DNA of 48,933 nt, taken from positions 20,582 through 69,514 of the forward strand of contig PAQF01000021.1 of NCBI GenBank assembly GCA_002709695.1. The letters are read 5' to 3'. Shown one piece after another: positions 26,152 through 35,484 of this stretch (its first letter is position 1; each line of letters starts with the position of its first letter). The notes under the pieces were generated by a model, which worked only from the letters and a program-made list of their open reading frames with translations, had not been told where the DNA came from and searched no databases. Source of the stretch: Candidatus Poribacteria bacterium (lineage in GTDB: Bacteria; Poribacteria; WGA-4E; UBA9662). Both the position numbers and the translations under genes were made by a program.

Positions 26152-26218
26152 TAATGTTTCACCTCATTTCCAAGTTCTAAATTCAAACGCAGAATACATT
26201 CAACATTAGTGAAGCCGA

Positions 26219-27247
26219 TTATGGAGTCAAAATCACCTTCACTAATCCTTTTTCTTTATTGTATAATCTCTGAAACCATTCAGCACCATCGGCCAATGGT
26301 ACTTCTGCACTCAATATTGCATCAACATTGATTTCTCCTCGCTCAATCATCTCAAGAGCTGCTGGATATTCACCACAAATAGCACAGCTTCCTTGTAACC
26401 GAAGTTGCTGAGTAACAACTTTTTGGAGTGGTAAATTGACGTTTGGTGCCAAGTTGCCAACCAACGTAACCGTTCCTCCACGGCGTACGCTACCAATAGC
26501 TGTTTGCACCGTTGAGTCAATACCAACAGCCTCAAAGGCTACGTCTGCACCTCGGTTGTGTGTTAGTTCTTTAATATTATCTAGCACATTGCCATCAGCC
26601 CTAACCCCAAAATCTGCCCCCAACTTTTTTGCCAACTCCAACCGCTCAAGTTCCAAATCGACCACTATGATTTTTCCACAACCAGCAGTTCGAAGCGCTT
26701 GTACAATAAACGAACCAATCATTCCTGCTCCTACTACTACGGCAGAATCGTTGACAGATATCGGAGTAAGTCCAACTGCATGCAATGCTACTGCAACCGG
26801 TTCAACCATAGCAGCTTGAGTAAAAGAAACTTTTTCAGGAATTTTATACAAAACATGATGAGGCACAGCAATGTATTCTGCAAAAGCACCATGGCGGCGG
26901 TATTCTCCCGGGGAAACCCCCAGCACTATCCTACCTTCACTTAGATTGTACAAACCTTTGCGTGTGTACCAATCCTCCAATTTATAAATAGTTGAATCAA
27001 AGGTAACTCTATCACCAATACTCCAATTTTTTACTTCAGATCCAACCTCCACAATCTCACCAGAGGCTTCATGTCCCATAATCAAGGGTGGAATGCGACG
27101 ACCACTACTACCATCCATTCCATGAACATCACTACCACAAATACCGCAGGCTTTTACCTGAACCAGAACTTCGTCTGGTTCATATTCCGGCTGCGGAACG
27201 TCTTTGTAGACAAACGCATTGTAATCCTCTAAAACCAGAGCTTTCAT
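26219..27247 (-). CDS. zinc-type medium-chain alcohol/polyol dehydrogenase
   Basis: A 342-residue MDR dehydrogenase related to sorbitol and threonine dehydrogenases. Catalytic-zinc residues are present: Cys37 in CGICGSDVHG, His59-Glu60 in GHEASGE and Glu149 in MVEPVAV. The NAD loop VGAGMIGS is at 172-179. The structural-zinc lobe, normally four cysteines spaced C-x2-C-x2-C-x7-C, has Lys89, Asp92, Thr95 and Ser103 at exactly those positions, so the second zinc cannot bind as usual. AGGAGG is 5 bases before the ATG. First gene of a leftward operon with the SDR, divergent from the DUF6785-like membrane protein. Probably oxidises a sugar alcohol or sugar acid. Confidence 0.92.
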   Translation of the reverse strand: MKALVLEDYNAFVYKDVPQPEYEPDEVLVQVKACGICGSDVHGMDGSSGRRIPPLIMGHEASGEIVEVGSEVKNWSIGDRVTFDSTIYKLEDWYTRKGLYNLSEGRIVLGVSPGEYRRHGAFAEYIAVPHHVLYKIPEKVSFTQAAMVEPVAVALHAVGLTPISVNDSAVVVGAGMIGSFIVQALRTAGCGKIIVVDLELERLELAKKLGADFGVRADGNVLDNIKELTHNRGADVAFEAVGIDSTVQTAIGSVRRGGTVTLVGNLAPNVNLPLQKVVTQQLRLQGSCAICGEYPAALEMIERGEINVDAILSAEVPLADGAEWFQRLYNKEKGLVKVILTP

Positions 27248-27352
27248 TTATTCCTCCTACTAATTTGAACACTAAATTCAAACAATGGGACAAGATTTAC
27301 TCCCAGTTTCAGATAAATAACAAAGGGCTTCTTGCCACACGTTGGGCCATCC

Positions 27353-27366
27353 TTGTAATATTACAA
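27353..27366. promoter_or_regulatory. perfect palindrome in divergent promoter region
   Basis: TTGTAATATTACAA is a perfect 14-base dyad in the 251-base gap between the MDR dehydrogenase and the membrane protein gene. A second dyad, TTTGAA and TTCAAA spaced by 7 bases (27264-27282), lies close to the dehydrogenase start. Either could be an operator shared by the divergent genes. Confidence 0.45.
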
Positions 27367-27411
27367 AAACACTATTTTACACTAAACAAAGCAATTTCTA
27401 AAAAAATAATC

Positions 27412-27440
27412 TTGAAGCCACTTAAGTTAGTCACTATGAT
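27412..27440 (+). promoter_or_regulatory. sigma-70-type promoter for DUF6785-like gene
   Basis: TTGAAG (4/6 or better) and TATGAT (5/6) spaced by 17 bases; predicted start near 27447, leader of about 50 bases. The palindrome lies 46 bases upstream of the -35 box, a typical activator position. Confidence 0.5.
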
Positions 27441-27498
27441 TTATGTTAATAATACACAAGATAAATACAATTTATGAATTCGGGATCGTATTAACTTC

Positions 27499-29418
27499 AT
27501 GATCAGTAAAAACAGAGATCAACATTTGGGACTGACTTGGCGAACCCTATTCATTGTTGCATTAACTGCTCCCATCAACTGTTATTTTCTCATCCAGATG
27601 GAGTTGGTACGTTACACCTTTCCAACTTGGGTTGTTCCACTGTCGAATGTCATCTTTATCCTAGCTATAACCATTATGGTTAATCTTATTTTGAGCTGGA
27701 TATGGCCGAGTTCGGTGTTGCGTGCCGATGAGCTCATCGTGCTCTACGTAATGTTGAGCTTGACTACAACCATGGCAGGTTGTGACGTGTTACAAGCTGT
27801 ATTGTCGGTCTTGGGACACGGATTTTGGTTCGCTACTGAAGAAAATGAATGGAAAGAACTTTTCTGGGATTATCTGCCTCAATGGTTGACCATTTCTGAC
27901 AAACACGTTTTACATGGTTACTATACTGGTGATTCCAATTTCTATCTACCACATCATTTGAAAGTGTGGATTCCTGTATTACTTGGCTGGCTCTTCTTAT
28001 TCCTCACATTAGCTCTAATCTTCCTTTGTTTAAATACGATTCTTCGCCAACAATGGGCAGATCGGGAGCGACTGACATTTCCTATTATTCAACTGCCAAT
28101 AGAAATGACTAATTCCACATCTGTTTTCTTCAGAAATAAACGGATGTGGTTAGGGATAGGCATCGCCAGTAGCATAAGCCTACTCAACGGACTAAGTGTC
28201 ATATACCCATCACTACCGTCACTTCCAATCACGCGACGCTCCTTTTCCTTTATCGAATTACCTTTGAGTTTCTATGGCAGCATAACTATTGCTTTTTATC
28301 CTTTCGCCATTGGAATTATGTTTCTGATGCCTATCGATGTACTATTTTCTACGGCACTTTTCTATTTTCTGTATCGAAATGAAGTCGCTTTAGCTGAAAC
28401 TATAGGATGGCGAGGATTGCCTAAATTCCCCTATCTCGACCAACAAACATTTGGTGCTTTCATCGGCTTATGTATTTTCTTTGTCTGGATTGGTAAACAC
28501 CACTTTAGACAAGTTCTATCAAATGCCCTAGGCCAACCAGTAGCAATTGATGACACGGATCAGCCAATATCTTACCGAATGGCTTTCTGGGGGCTTTTTG
28601 GAGGCCTATTTCTATTTGCTTTTGCTTTGTATAAAGCAGGAATGACATTCGAAATAGCTATTATCTTTGCACTCCTTTTTTTAATCACTCCAATTATTAC
28701 TACCCGCATCCGTGCTGAGTCAGGTATCTTTGTACATGCTTACCACTGGCTAGCACCACGATACGCACTGGAAACAATCCTAGGTACTCGACGACTTGGT
28801 CCCCAAAACCTAACCGTTTTATCCGTCTGTTTTTTCAATAGAGACTATCGACCACAACAAATGCCACATCAATTGGAGGCTTTTAAAATTGCCGAAACAA
28901 CTGGTATCAGTCAGAAGAGAATGATGTGGGCAATTCTAATTTCCACAGCTATCGGCATTATGGTTGCCTTTTGGGTTCAACTTCATATGTACTACCAGAA
29001 AGGTGCCAACTCTGGATACTTTGGACCTTGGGCGCTCGGATATGGTCGGGAATACTTTAGGCGATTAACTAATTGGATTACTTATCCAACCAACACCGAT
29101 TGGATGAGTGTCTTATTTATAGGAATAGGTTTTTCTATCATGATGGCGTTGACATACTTACGCGTCAAATTTTTCTGGTTACCGCTGCACCCACTAGGCT
29201 ATGTAATGGCAAGTAATCAGGAAATGTCAGACCTATGGGCACCAATTCTTATTTGTTTGACGATGAAGTGGACAATCCTGAAACATGGAGGAATAAGAAG
29301 CTACAGGCAGGCAGTACCATTCTTTTTAGGACTTGTGTTAGGAGACTATTTGATGGGTATTATTTGGAGTCTTTTAAGTGTTCTACTGAATACGGAAATG
29401 TACCAATTTTACCCTTAG
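27499..29418 (+). CDS. polytopic membrane protein, DUF6785/DUF6784-like
   Basis: A 639-residue integral membrane protein with about 12-14 hydrophobic segments spread over the whole length. Conserved-looking loops include WPSSVLRADELIVLYV, RQQWADRERLTFPIIQLP and RIRAESGIFVHAYHW, which I associate with the DUF6785/DUF6784 proteins of planctomycetes and poribacteria; these show distant likeness to oligopeptide-type transporters. No ribosome binding site stronger than CGGGA is seen. It is divergent from the sugar-type dehydrogenase operon, which suggests a transporter for its substrate, but this is inference. The substrate is unknown. Confidence 0.75.
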   Translation: MISKNRDQHLGLTWRTLFIVALTAPINCYFLIQMELVRYTFPTWVVPLSNVIFILAITIMVNLILSWIWPSSVLRADELIVLYVMLSLTTTMAGCDVLQAVLSVLGHGFWFATEENEWKELFWDYLPQWLTISDKHVLHGYYTGDSNFYLPHHLKVWIPVLLGWLFLFLTLALIFLCLNTILRQQWADRERLTFPIIQLPIEMTNSTSVFFRNKRMWLGIGIASSISLLNGLSVIYPSLPSLPITRRSFSFIELPLSFYGSITIAFYPFAIGIMFLMPIDVLFSTALFYFLYRNEVALAETIGWRGLPKFPYLDQQTFGAFIGLCIFFVWIGKHHFRQVLSNALGQPVAIDDTDQPISYRMAFWGLFGGLFLFAFALYKAGMTFEIAIIFALLFLITPIITTRIRAESGIFVHAYHWLAPRYALETILGTRRLGPQNLTVLSVCFFNRDYRPQQMPHQLEAFKIAETTGISQKRMMWAILISTAIGIMVAFWVQLHMYYQKGANSGYFGPWALGYGREYFRRLTNWITYPTNTDWMSVLFIGIGFSIMMALTYLRVKFFWLPLHPLGYVMASNQEMSDLWAPILICLTMKWTILKHGGIRSYRQAVPFFLGLVLGDYLMGIIWSLLSVLLNTEMYQFYP

Positions 29419-29855
29419 AAACCTATCACATAAATTATCGAAGGAAGTGGTTGTAAATACTGATAAAATATCTGATAATATTCGATGGATATTTGTAATT
29501 GAGTTTTTTTGACAATAATAACTTTAGATTTAAAAAAGCAATGATTAGATAACCACACCACATGGTCTCATTCAAAATCAATTGCTAACATGGAATTTCC
29601 TGGGTTTCCTAGAGTAATAGAAGGGAATACTGACCATCCATCTAAATTACTGTTTGCTTCGTCTACAAGTAGATCTGCTTTGGGTTCTTAATCGAAATTG
29701 AGTTTAATTCTCCAGATTAACTAAGATTTTGCCCTGTGAAAAATGCGAAACATATTTTAAAACAAAATACCTATATAGAAACGCTTCCAGCTATAGCAGG
29801 CCATAGTTTTGTGGTAAGCGTTATACTTTCTTAGCTGAAGTAAGGAAAACCTCGG
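29419..29855. other. intergenic with possible minus-strand gene remnant
   Basis: About 440 bases between two plus-strand genes. Apart from the coding-like minus-strand stretch at 29568-29690 I see no gene. No convincing terminator is present. Confidence 0.4.
29568..29690 (-). pseudogene. possible C-terminal remnant of an unidentified protein
   Basis: A frame bounded by TAA and TGA reads EPKADLLVDEANSNL, then GWSVFPSITLGNPG and AIDFE; after the TGA the same frame continues DHVVWLSN. A Gly codon mutated to TGA would restore it. Upstream, in another frame, GKILVNLEN is readable. Composition is protein-like but I cannot name a family and there is no start. It could be chance. Confidence 0.3.
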
Positions 29856-31886
29856 ATGCTGGTAAACGTTGTTTTACCTGAACTCCTGAAATTGGGATTG
29901 AACCAGTCAGAAGCAAAAAAAATCTTTGATCATATACGTCGGTTACCAACTGATCTGCCGCACGATCGGCGTTGGCGCCATATTTCCAAAAAAGTGCTGA
30001 ATAAAAAACATCCGACTGAAGTACATCGATATCTGCATCACTATGTCTATCAAGATTGGGATACCAACAAAAGTCCTGTTCCCGTCTGGACTCCAGAAGA
30101 ACATGACATTAAAAACAGTAATATCTATAGCTTAATGCGAGATAAAAACATTGACTCATATAATGATTTATACAATTGGTCAATTACCAATAAACCAACC
30201 TTCTGGCGTCACATGATAAACCTTTTAAATATCCAGTTCAAAGAACCTTATAGTGAAATTCTGGATTCAACAAATAGTGTGGTGTCACCAGAATGGCTTA
30301 GTTCCGGAAAACTGAATATTGTCGATTCTTGTTTCTGTGCAGCAGATGATGCGCAAGCTATAGCTTTTCAACCAGAAGGAGGCCAAATCTCCAGCCTCAG
30401 CTATAAAAACTTGGAATTGTTGGTCAACCGTGTTGCCAATAGCTTAACCAATGAAAAAATTGAAAAAGGGGATTATGTTGGAATCGATATGCCAATGACA
30501 CTAGAGTCAGTGGCAATTTATTTAGCTTGTATCAAAATTGGAGCAGTAGTAGTCACAATTGCCGATAGTTTTGCCATCGAAGAGATTAAAGTCCGTCTGA
30601 AAATCGCAAATGTTTCTTTGATATTAACTCAGGATTACCTCCTACGAGCAGGCAAAAGATTACCCTTGTATAACCGAGTTAAAGAGGCCTTCTCCGGCCC
30701 TATAATTGTAATCTGTACGGGTAATGCAGACATCGAACTAAGAGGTCATGACTTGGTTTGGAAAACTTTTTTATCTGACAACGATCAGTTTGAGTCAGTA
30801 ACCTGTTCCCCCAAAGATTACTGTACAATTCTTTTTTCGTCTGGAACAACGGGTACTCCAAAAGCAATCCCATGGACACATACTACAGCCATCAAAGCCG
30901 CTAGTGATGCTTACTTGCATCATGACATACAGAAAGGAGAGTGTCTATGTTGGCCAACAAATCTTGGTTGGATGATGGGACCGTGGCTAGTTTTTGCTTC
31001 CCTGATTAATCAATCAAGCATGGCCCTCTATTATGGAGCTCCAACTACCGACGAATTCTCACAATTCGTAAGTCAAGCTAAAGTCAATATGTTGGGACTA
31101 GTGCCGAGCCTTGTTTCGCATTGGCGAGCTAACAATTATATTCAGCAACATGACTGGTCAAAAATAAGAATTTTGAGTTCTACTGGTGAATGCTCTAATC
31201 CAGAAGATATGTTCTACTTGACGACAATGGTCGATTACAAACCGATCATTGAATATTGCGGAGGCACCGAAATTGGAGGAGGTTACATTACCGGCAGTGT
31301 AGTTCAACCTTCTGTACCTGCCTGTTTTTCTACACCAGCCTTAGGTAGCGAATTAGTTATCCTAAATGCAAACCACGAACCAACTGACAACGGTGAAATT
31401 TTCTTATTACCACCTGCCGTAGGATTATCAACAGAACTTCTGAACCAAGATCACCACCAAGTATACTACAGCAATATTCCTCTATATCAAAACCGTATCT
31501 GCCGGCGCCACGGTGATCAGATGGAACGTTTGCCCGGCAACTACTTCCGTGCGCATGGAAGGTCTGATGATTCCATGAACCTAAACGGAATCAAAGTCAG
31601 CCCCAATCAGATTGAGAATGAACTTAACCAGCTTGATTTCGTCAAAGAATCAGCAGCGGTAGCTGTTGCACCCAAGGAGGGAGGGCCTAGTAAACTAATC
31701 GTTTATGTGGTTCCTCACAACAATTACCAACTAAATCCAGCCGAAATGCAATCAGCTATGCAAGAGGCGATTCGACAAAATCTAAATCCTCTATTCAAGA
31801 TAAGCGACTTACGCGTGATTGAGCACTTACCAAGAACTGCATCAAACAAAGTCATGCGCCGCCATCTCCGTCAAAACTATATTTAA
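29856..31886 (+). CDS. AMP-forming acyl-activating enzyme, plant AAE17/AAE18-like
   Basis: A 676-residue member of the adenylate-forming superfamily. Core motifs: A3 SSGTTGTPKAIPWTH (about 328-342), A5 EYCGGTEIGGGY (about 468-479), A8 GRSDDSMNLNGIKVSP (about 569-584) and the A10 lysine Lys665 in RTASNKVMRR, so the adenylation site is complete. The long N-terminal region (HRYLHHYVYQDW, FWRHMINLLNIQFKEP) resembles acetoacetyl-CoA synthetases and especially plant AAE17/18. It makes an acyl-AMP and then an acyl-CoA. The thiolase gene starts 19 bases downstream, so the pair may activate acetoacetate or another acid and feed acetyl-CoA. No clear Shine-Dalgarno beyond AAGGAAA. Confidence 0.88.
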   Translation: MLVNVVLPELLKLGLNQSEAKKIFDHIRRLPTDLPHDRRWRHISKKVLNKKHPTEVHRYLHHYVYQDWDTNKSPVPVWTPEEHDIKNSNIYSLMRDKNIDSYNDLYNWSITNKPTFWRHMINLLNIQFKEPYSEILDSTNSVVSPEWLSSGKLNIVDSCFCAADDAQAIAFQPEGGQISSLSYKNLELLVNRVANSLTNEKIEKGDYVGIDMPMTLESVAIYLACIKIGAVVVTIADSFAIEEIKVRLKIANVSLILTQDYLLRAGKRLPLYNRVKEAFSGPIIVICTGNADIELRGHDLVWKTFLSDNDQFESVTCSPKDYCTILFSSGTTGTPKAIPWTHTTAIKAASDAYLHHDIQKGECLCWPTNLGWMMGPWLVFASLINQSSMALYYGAPTTDEFSQFVSQAKVNMLGLVPSLVSHWRANNYIQQHDWSKIRILSSTGECSNPEDMFYLTTMVDYKPIIEYCGGTEIGGGYITGSVVQPSVPACFSTPALGSELVILNANHEPTDNGEIFLLPPAVGLSTELLNQDHHQVYYSNIPLYQNRICRRHGDQMERLPGNYFRAHGRSDDSMNLNGIKVSPNQIENELNQLDFVKESAAVAVAPKEGGPSKLIVYVVPHNNYQLNPAEMQSAMQEAIRQNLNPLFKISDLRVIEHLPRTASNKVMRRHLRQNYI

Positions 31887-31905
31887 CTCAGTATTAGAAA
31901 GAAAT

Positions 31906-33108
31906 ATGAGTTCTCTAATTCCTAAAGTAGTAATTGTAAAAGCAATACGGACAGCAATTGGTAGTTTCGGCGGTTCATTGAGAGAACTAGAAGCCAGTCA
32001 ATTGGGAACAACTTTGATTGAGCATATTCTCAAAACCAGCAATCTAGAAACAGATCTAATCAGCGAAATTATAATGGGTCAAGTCTACACAGCTGGATGT
32101 GGTCTAAACCCCGCTCGAATTGCCAGCGTCAAGGCAGGACTACCATACAGCGTACCAGCTGCCACAGTAAATCAAGTTTGTGGTTCCGGCCTGAAAGCCA
32201 TCATCATGGGCACAGAAAGTATCTTAGTTGATAAATCTAAAGTAGTGATTGCTGGCGGAATGGAAAGTATGAGCCAGACCCCCTTTCTAGTATCAGGTCA
32301 ACGATGGGGACACAAATTGGGACACCTACAAATGATAGACTCAATCATCAAAGATGGATTATCAGATCCCTTCCATCAGTACCATATGGGGATCACAGCC
32401 GAAAATCTAGCTCACAAGTATGATCTATCACGTCAAGAACAAGATGAATTTGCTTTCCATAGCCAGAAAAAATATCAACAGGCCTTAAAAACTAAGCTAT
32501 TCGCTGACGAGATTGTACCAGTTGAAATACCGCAACAGAAAAATGCTCCTGTCATATTTGACCAAGATGAGCACCCACGGGTTGACGTCTCAATCGACTC
32601 CTTAGCTGAATTGAAACCTTGTTTTCAGAGTAATGGAACCGTTACTGCCGGAAATTCGTCGGGCATCAATGACGGAGCCTCAGTATTACTAATGATGACA
32701 GCAGATAGGGCTAAACAACTCGGACTAGAAATAATGTCTGTTGTTAAAGCATACACAACTGTTGGTGTTGACCCAAAATACATGGGTATTGGTCCGGTTC
32801 ATGCAATCCAGCAGTTATTAGCCAAAGTAGGGTTGAAATTAGATGAAATCGATATATTTGAGTTAAATGAGGCATTCGCAGCACAATCTTTAGCTGTTAT
32901 CAAAGAACTGGAACTAGACTGGAAGAAGGTTAATCTAAGTGGTGGAGCGATCGCTTTGGGACATCCGCTAGGTGCTAGTGGCGCCAGAATTACTACCACC
33001 TTGTTACATCTAATGAAAAATAGAAATCTCAGACGCGGTATTTCATCATTGTGTATCGGCGGAGGTATGGGGATCGCAATGTTATTTGAAAATTTTGATA
33101 ACACTTGA
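31906..33108 (+). CDS. acetyl-CoA acetyltransferase (thiolase)
   Basis: A 400-residue degradative or biosynthetic thiolase, normal length. Nucleophile Cys92 in NQVCGSGLKA, the NEAFA block, His353 in GGAIALGHPLGASG and the second active-site Cys383 in CIGGGMG are all present. It interconverts acetoacetyl-CoA and two acetyl-CoA. I use ATG 31906 because the protein then begins PKVVIVKAIRTAIG as in the family; upstream codons in this frame lie inside the preceding gene. Cotranscription with the acyl-activating enzyme is likely from the 19-base gap. Together they form a plausible ketone-body or storage-polyester step. Confidence 0.94.
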   Translation: MSSLIPKVVIVKAIRTAIGSFGGSLRELEASQLGTTLIEHILKTSNLETDLISEIIMGQVYTAGCGLNPARIASVKAGLPYSVPAATVNQVCGSGLKAIIMGTESILVDKSKVVIAGGMESMSQTPFLVSGQRWGHKLGHLQMIDSIIKDGLSDPFHQYHMGITAENLAHKYDLSRQEQDEFAFHSQKKYQQALKTKLFADEIVPVEIPQQKNAPVIFDQDEHPRVDVSIDSLAELKPCFQSNGTVTAGNSSGINDGASVLLMMTADRAKQLGLEIMSVVKAYTTVGVDPKYMGIGPVHAIQQLLAKVGLKLDEIDIFELNEAFAAQSLAVIKELELDWKKVNLSGGAIALGHPLGASGARITTTLLHLMKNRNLRRGISSLCIGGGMGIAMLFENFDNT

Positions 33109-33258
33109 TTGTTTTGAAGCAACTTCCAACTCATGATAAACCTCTTCCAATAGAACAATCAATATATTTTATGGGTGTTTCGATTTAAGTTGCCAATATC
33201 TAAGATTCCATTGTTCAATCAAGTTTATCCTTTATCAAATTGATACATTGGACATATT

Positions 33259-35412
33259 ATGAAATTTAAGCCTTTAGGTTCAATCTTATACATTGGACTT
33301 ATGTTGATCTGCTTGCAAGCAACTGCAAACACTCCGCTTTTAATCATCACTGGGTTGGTCACTAACGAAGACAGTTCAGGAGCGAATCAGGTCAAAGTAT
33401 ATGTCGTAAATAAAACTAGAACAGATGCGGCTACACCCAAATGGACACATACGAAAACAGATAAAAACGGCAGATACCAAGTTCTACTAATGCAAATGGA
33501 AACCCAGCTAAAGGTGGCTGGGCGCGGTGATGAATTCCTCGTGGCAATCATCGATAAAGATAATGTGGTAGTTGCACGTCAGAGCCATATTATAACTGAG
33601 AAAGAAATAAATTCAAAAAATGCCATAATTGACGTTAGAATTCCTACTCCACCAGTAGCAGTACCGCAAAAAATTATTATTAATGAGGACACACCAAAAT
33701 TAATTACCTTAACTGCGGAAAACCACGAGGGAAAGCAAATAACTTGCCAAATAATCCGACCTCCCAAAAATGGCAAACTTTCGCCGGTTGGACAAACTGA
33801 TTTTGTCTATACTCCCAATCTAAACTATCACGGACCAGATTCCTTTGTGTTTCAGGCTAGTGACGGCATTGCAGATAGTAAGGCAGTGAAAGTTACTTTA
33901 GCAATTCATGCTATTAACGATGCGCCAGTTGCCATAGACCAATCAGTTACAACAACTGAGGAAACTCCTGTAATCATCCAGTTATCAGCTACTGATTCAG
34001 AAGGTGGATCTTTTGATTATTCGATTGTCTCTCCGCCTGAAAATGGTCATTTATCAGGAGAAATGCCGAACCCAACATATATTCCAAAGTCCAATTTTGA
34101 GGGTACAGACACCTTTACTTTTAAAGCCAATGATGGCATCCACGACAGCCAAGTCGCCACCGTGATTATAATCGTTGATTCGCTCAACGATAGCCCAATT
34201 GCTATCGATCAAGTAATCAACATAAATGGGAATAAACCGAAAAAGATAACCTTATTTGCGCATGATTATGACCATGATGAACTAACATACCACATAGTTA
34301 GACAACCAAACTATGGCAGAATATTTGCTGTTGATAATGCCAATGTAAATTACATAACTAATTCAGGTTTTGATGGCACAGACACCTTTACTTTTAGAGT
34401 TAATGACGGAACTGACTTTAGTCAAACTGCAACTGTTACCTTGAAGGTAGGAAAACAAATTCCGTTGGTTACTTTCTGGGTAAATGTGCCACAAAACACA
34501 CGGACGGTGATGATCGGTGCAACAACTAGTTTTGACTTGTTAATTCGGGGAGAAAAAGGGTTTCAAGAAACTGTTGACCTTTCCATTGATTTGTCCACAA
34601 TGCCAATTGCCACCCAAATAGCACCCGAGGGAAAAAGTATCAATCCCAGAAGCTCATCCCAAGAAGTAACCCTAACTCTAAAAACAACAAACTCAACACC
34701 AGTGGGACAATACAAAATCAGTGTCGTCTTAGAAAGTGCCAGTGATCTTAAAATGGTTGAGCTAATACTATTTGTGGAAGAGAAAGTCAAATTGTTAGGA
34801 GATGCCAACGGAGATAACCAAGTTGATATTCTCGACCTAGTGCTAGTCGCTAGCTACTTTGGTTTGGTAGGCGAAAACTTACCTCAAGATACGAATCAGG
34901 ATGGACGAATAGACATCCTCGACCTAGTAATGATAGCCACTGAATTTGGCCAGATCGCTACCGCACCAAAACTATTGCACAGAGAACTGTATTTTACTAC
35001 TCAACAGAAACGAAGCATCCAATCAGCTATAGAGGCATTAGAACGTACGCTGATCAGATCTGATGCAGAAGCTGTAGTATTCAATGCCTTGAAAGCCATT
35101 CTACTTCAAAGATCGGCAATTGAAACACAATTGCTCCCTAATTATCCTAATCCTTTCAACCCTGAAACGTGGATACCTTTCGAATTAGCTGAGGATACCG
35201 AGGTCTCAGTAAGAATCTTCGATACTTCGGGAAAAATTGTCAGACAAATTAGTCTTGGATATCTTAATGCTGGTTCGTATGTATCAAGAGAACGAGCCGT
35301 TTATTGGAACGGCCGCTCGGACGCTGGTGAGTATACATCAAGCGGGATTTACTTTTATTGCATTTCAGCCGAAAGCTTTTCCGCCATGAGAAAAATGGTT
35401 ATAATGAAATAA
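33259..35412 (+). CDS. secreted multidomain protein with Ig-like repeats, dockerin and C-terminal sorting-type module
   Basis: A 717-residue exported protein. Signal peptide 1-24. Residues about 26-120 resemble a carboxypeptidase-regulatory-like domain (TDKNGRYQVLL). Three tandem repeats of about 95 residues at 130-405 share GTDTFTFKANDG-type ends, as in cadherin/Ig-like tandem modules. A beta domain covers 410-510. A type I dockerin at about 511-565 has two calcium loops (GDANGDNQVDILDLV and DTNQDGRIDILDLV). From 627 to the end lies a FlgD-Ig-like/T9SS-type module beginning NYPNPFNPETWIPF. It is probably displayed or secreted, with the dockerin binding a cohesin. The next gene encodes two cohesins. 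The Shine-Dalgarno is weak. Confidence 0.9.
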   Translation: MKFKPLGSILYIGLMLICLQATANTPLLIITGLVTNEDSSGANQVKVYVVNKTRTDAATPKWTHTKTDKNGRYQVLLMQMETQLKVAGRGDEFLVAIIDKDNVVVARQSHIITEKEINSKNAIIDVRIPTPPVAVPQKIIINEDTPKLITLTAENHEGKQITCQIIRPPKNGKLSPVGQTDFVYTPNLNYHGPDSFVFQASDGIADSKAVKVTLAIHAINDAPVAIDQSVTTTEETPVIIQLSATDSEGGSFDYSIVSPPENGHLSGEMPNPTYIPKSNFEGTDTFTFKANDGIHDSQVATVIIIVDSLNDSPIAIDQVININGNKPKKITLFAHDYDHDELTYHIVRQPNYGRIFAVDNANVNYITNSGFDGTDTFTFRVNDGTDFSQTATVTLKVGKQIPLVTFWVNVPQNTRTVMIGATTSFDLLIRGEKGFQETVDLSIDLSTMPIATQIAPEGKSINPRSSSQEVTLTLKTTNSTPVGQYKISVVLESASDLKMVELILFVEEKVKLLGDANGDNQVDILDLVLVASYFGLVGENLPQDTNQDGRIDILDLVMIATEFGQIATAPKLLHRELYFTTQQKRSIQSAIEALERTLIRSDAEAVVFNALKAILLQRSAIETQLLPNYPNPFNPETWIPFELAEDTEVSVRIFDTSGKIVRQISLGYLNAGSYVSRERAVYWNGRSDAGEYTSSGIYFYCISAESFSAMRKMVIMK

Positions 35413-35484
35413 GTCGATCTCTGAACCATCAACAAATTGGTTTTTCGAAAGAATCTATGAGCTAATAGTCTAAGGGAGAGAACT

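Noticed and set aside
26436-26819. 127-codon plus-strand open frame opposite the MDR dehydrogenase
   Set aside because: Low-complexity Ala/Thr/Pro composition that mirrors the coding strand of a clear dehydrogenase.
31819-31905. Upstream start for the thiolase, overlapping the acyl-activating enzyme
   Set aside because: The extra 29 residues match nothing in thiolases; the family N-terminus begins right after ATG 31906.
33105-33162. Inverted repeat TTGATTGTT / AACAATCAA after the thiolase as a terminator
   Set aside because: The loop is about 40 bases and there is no T tract; too weak to call.
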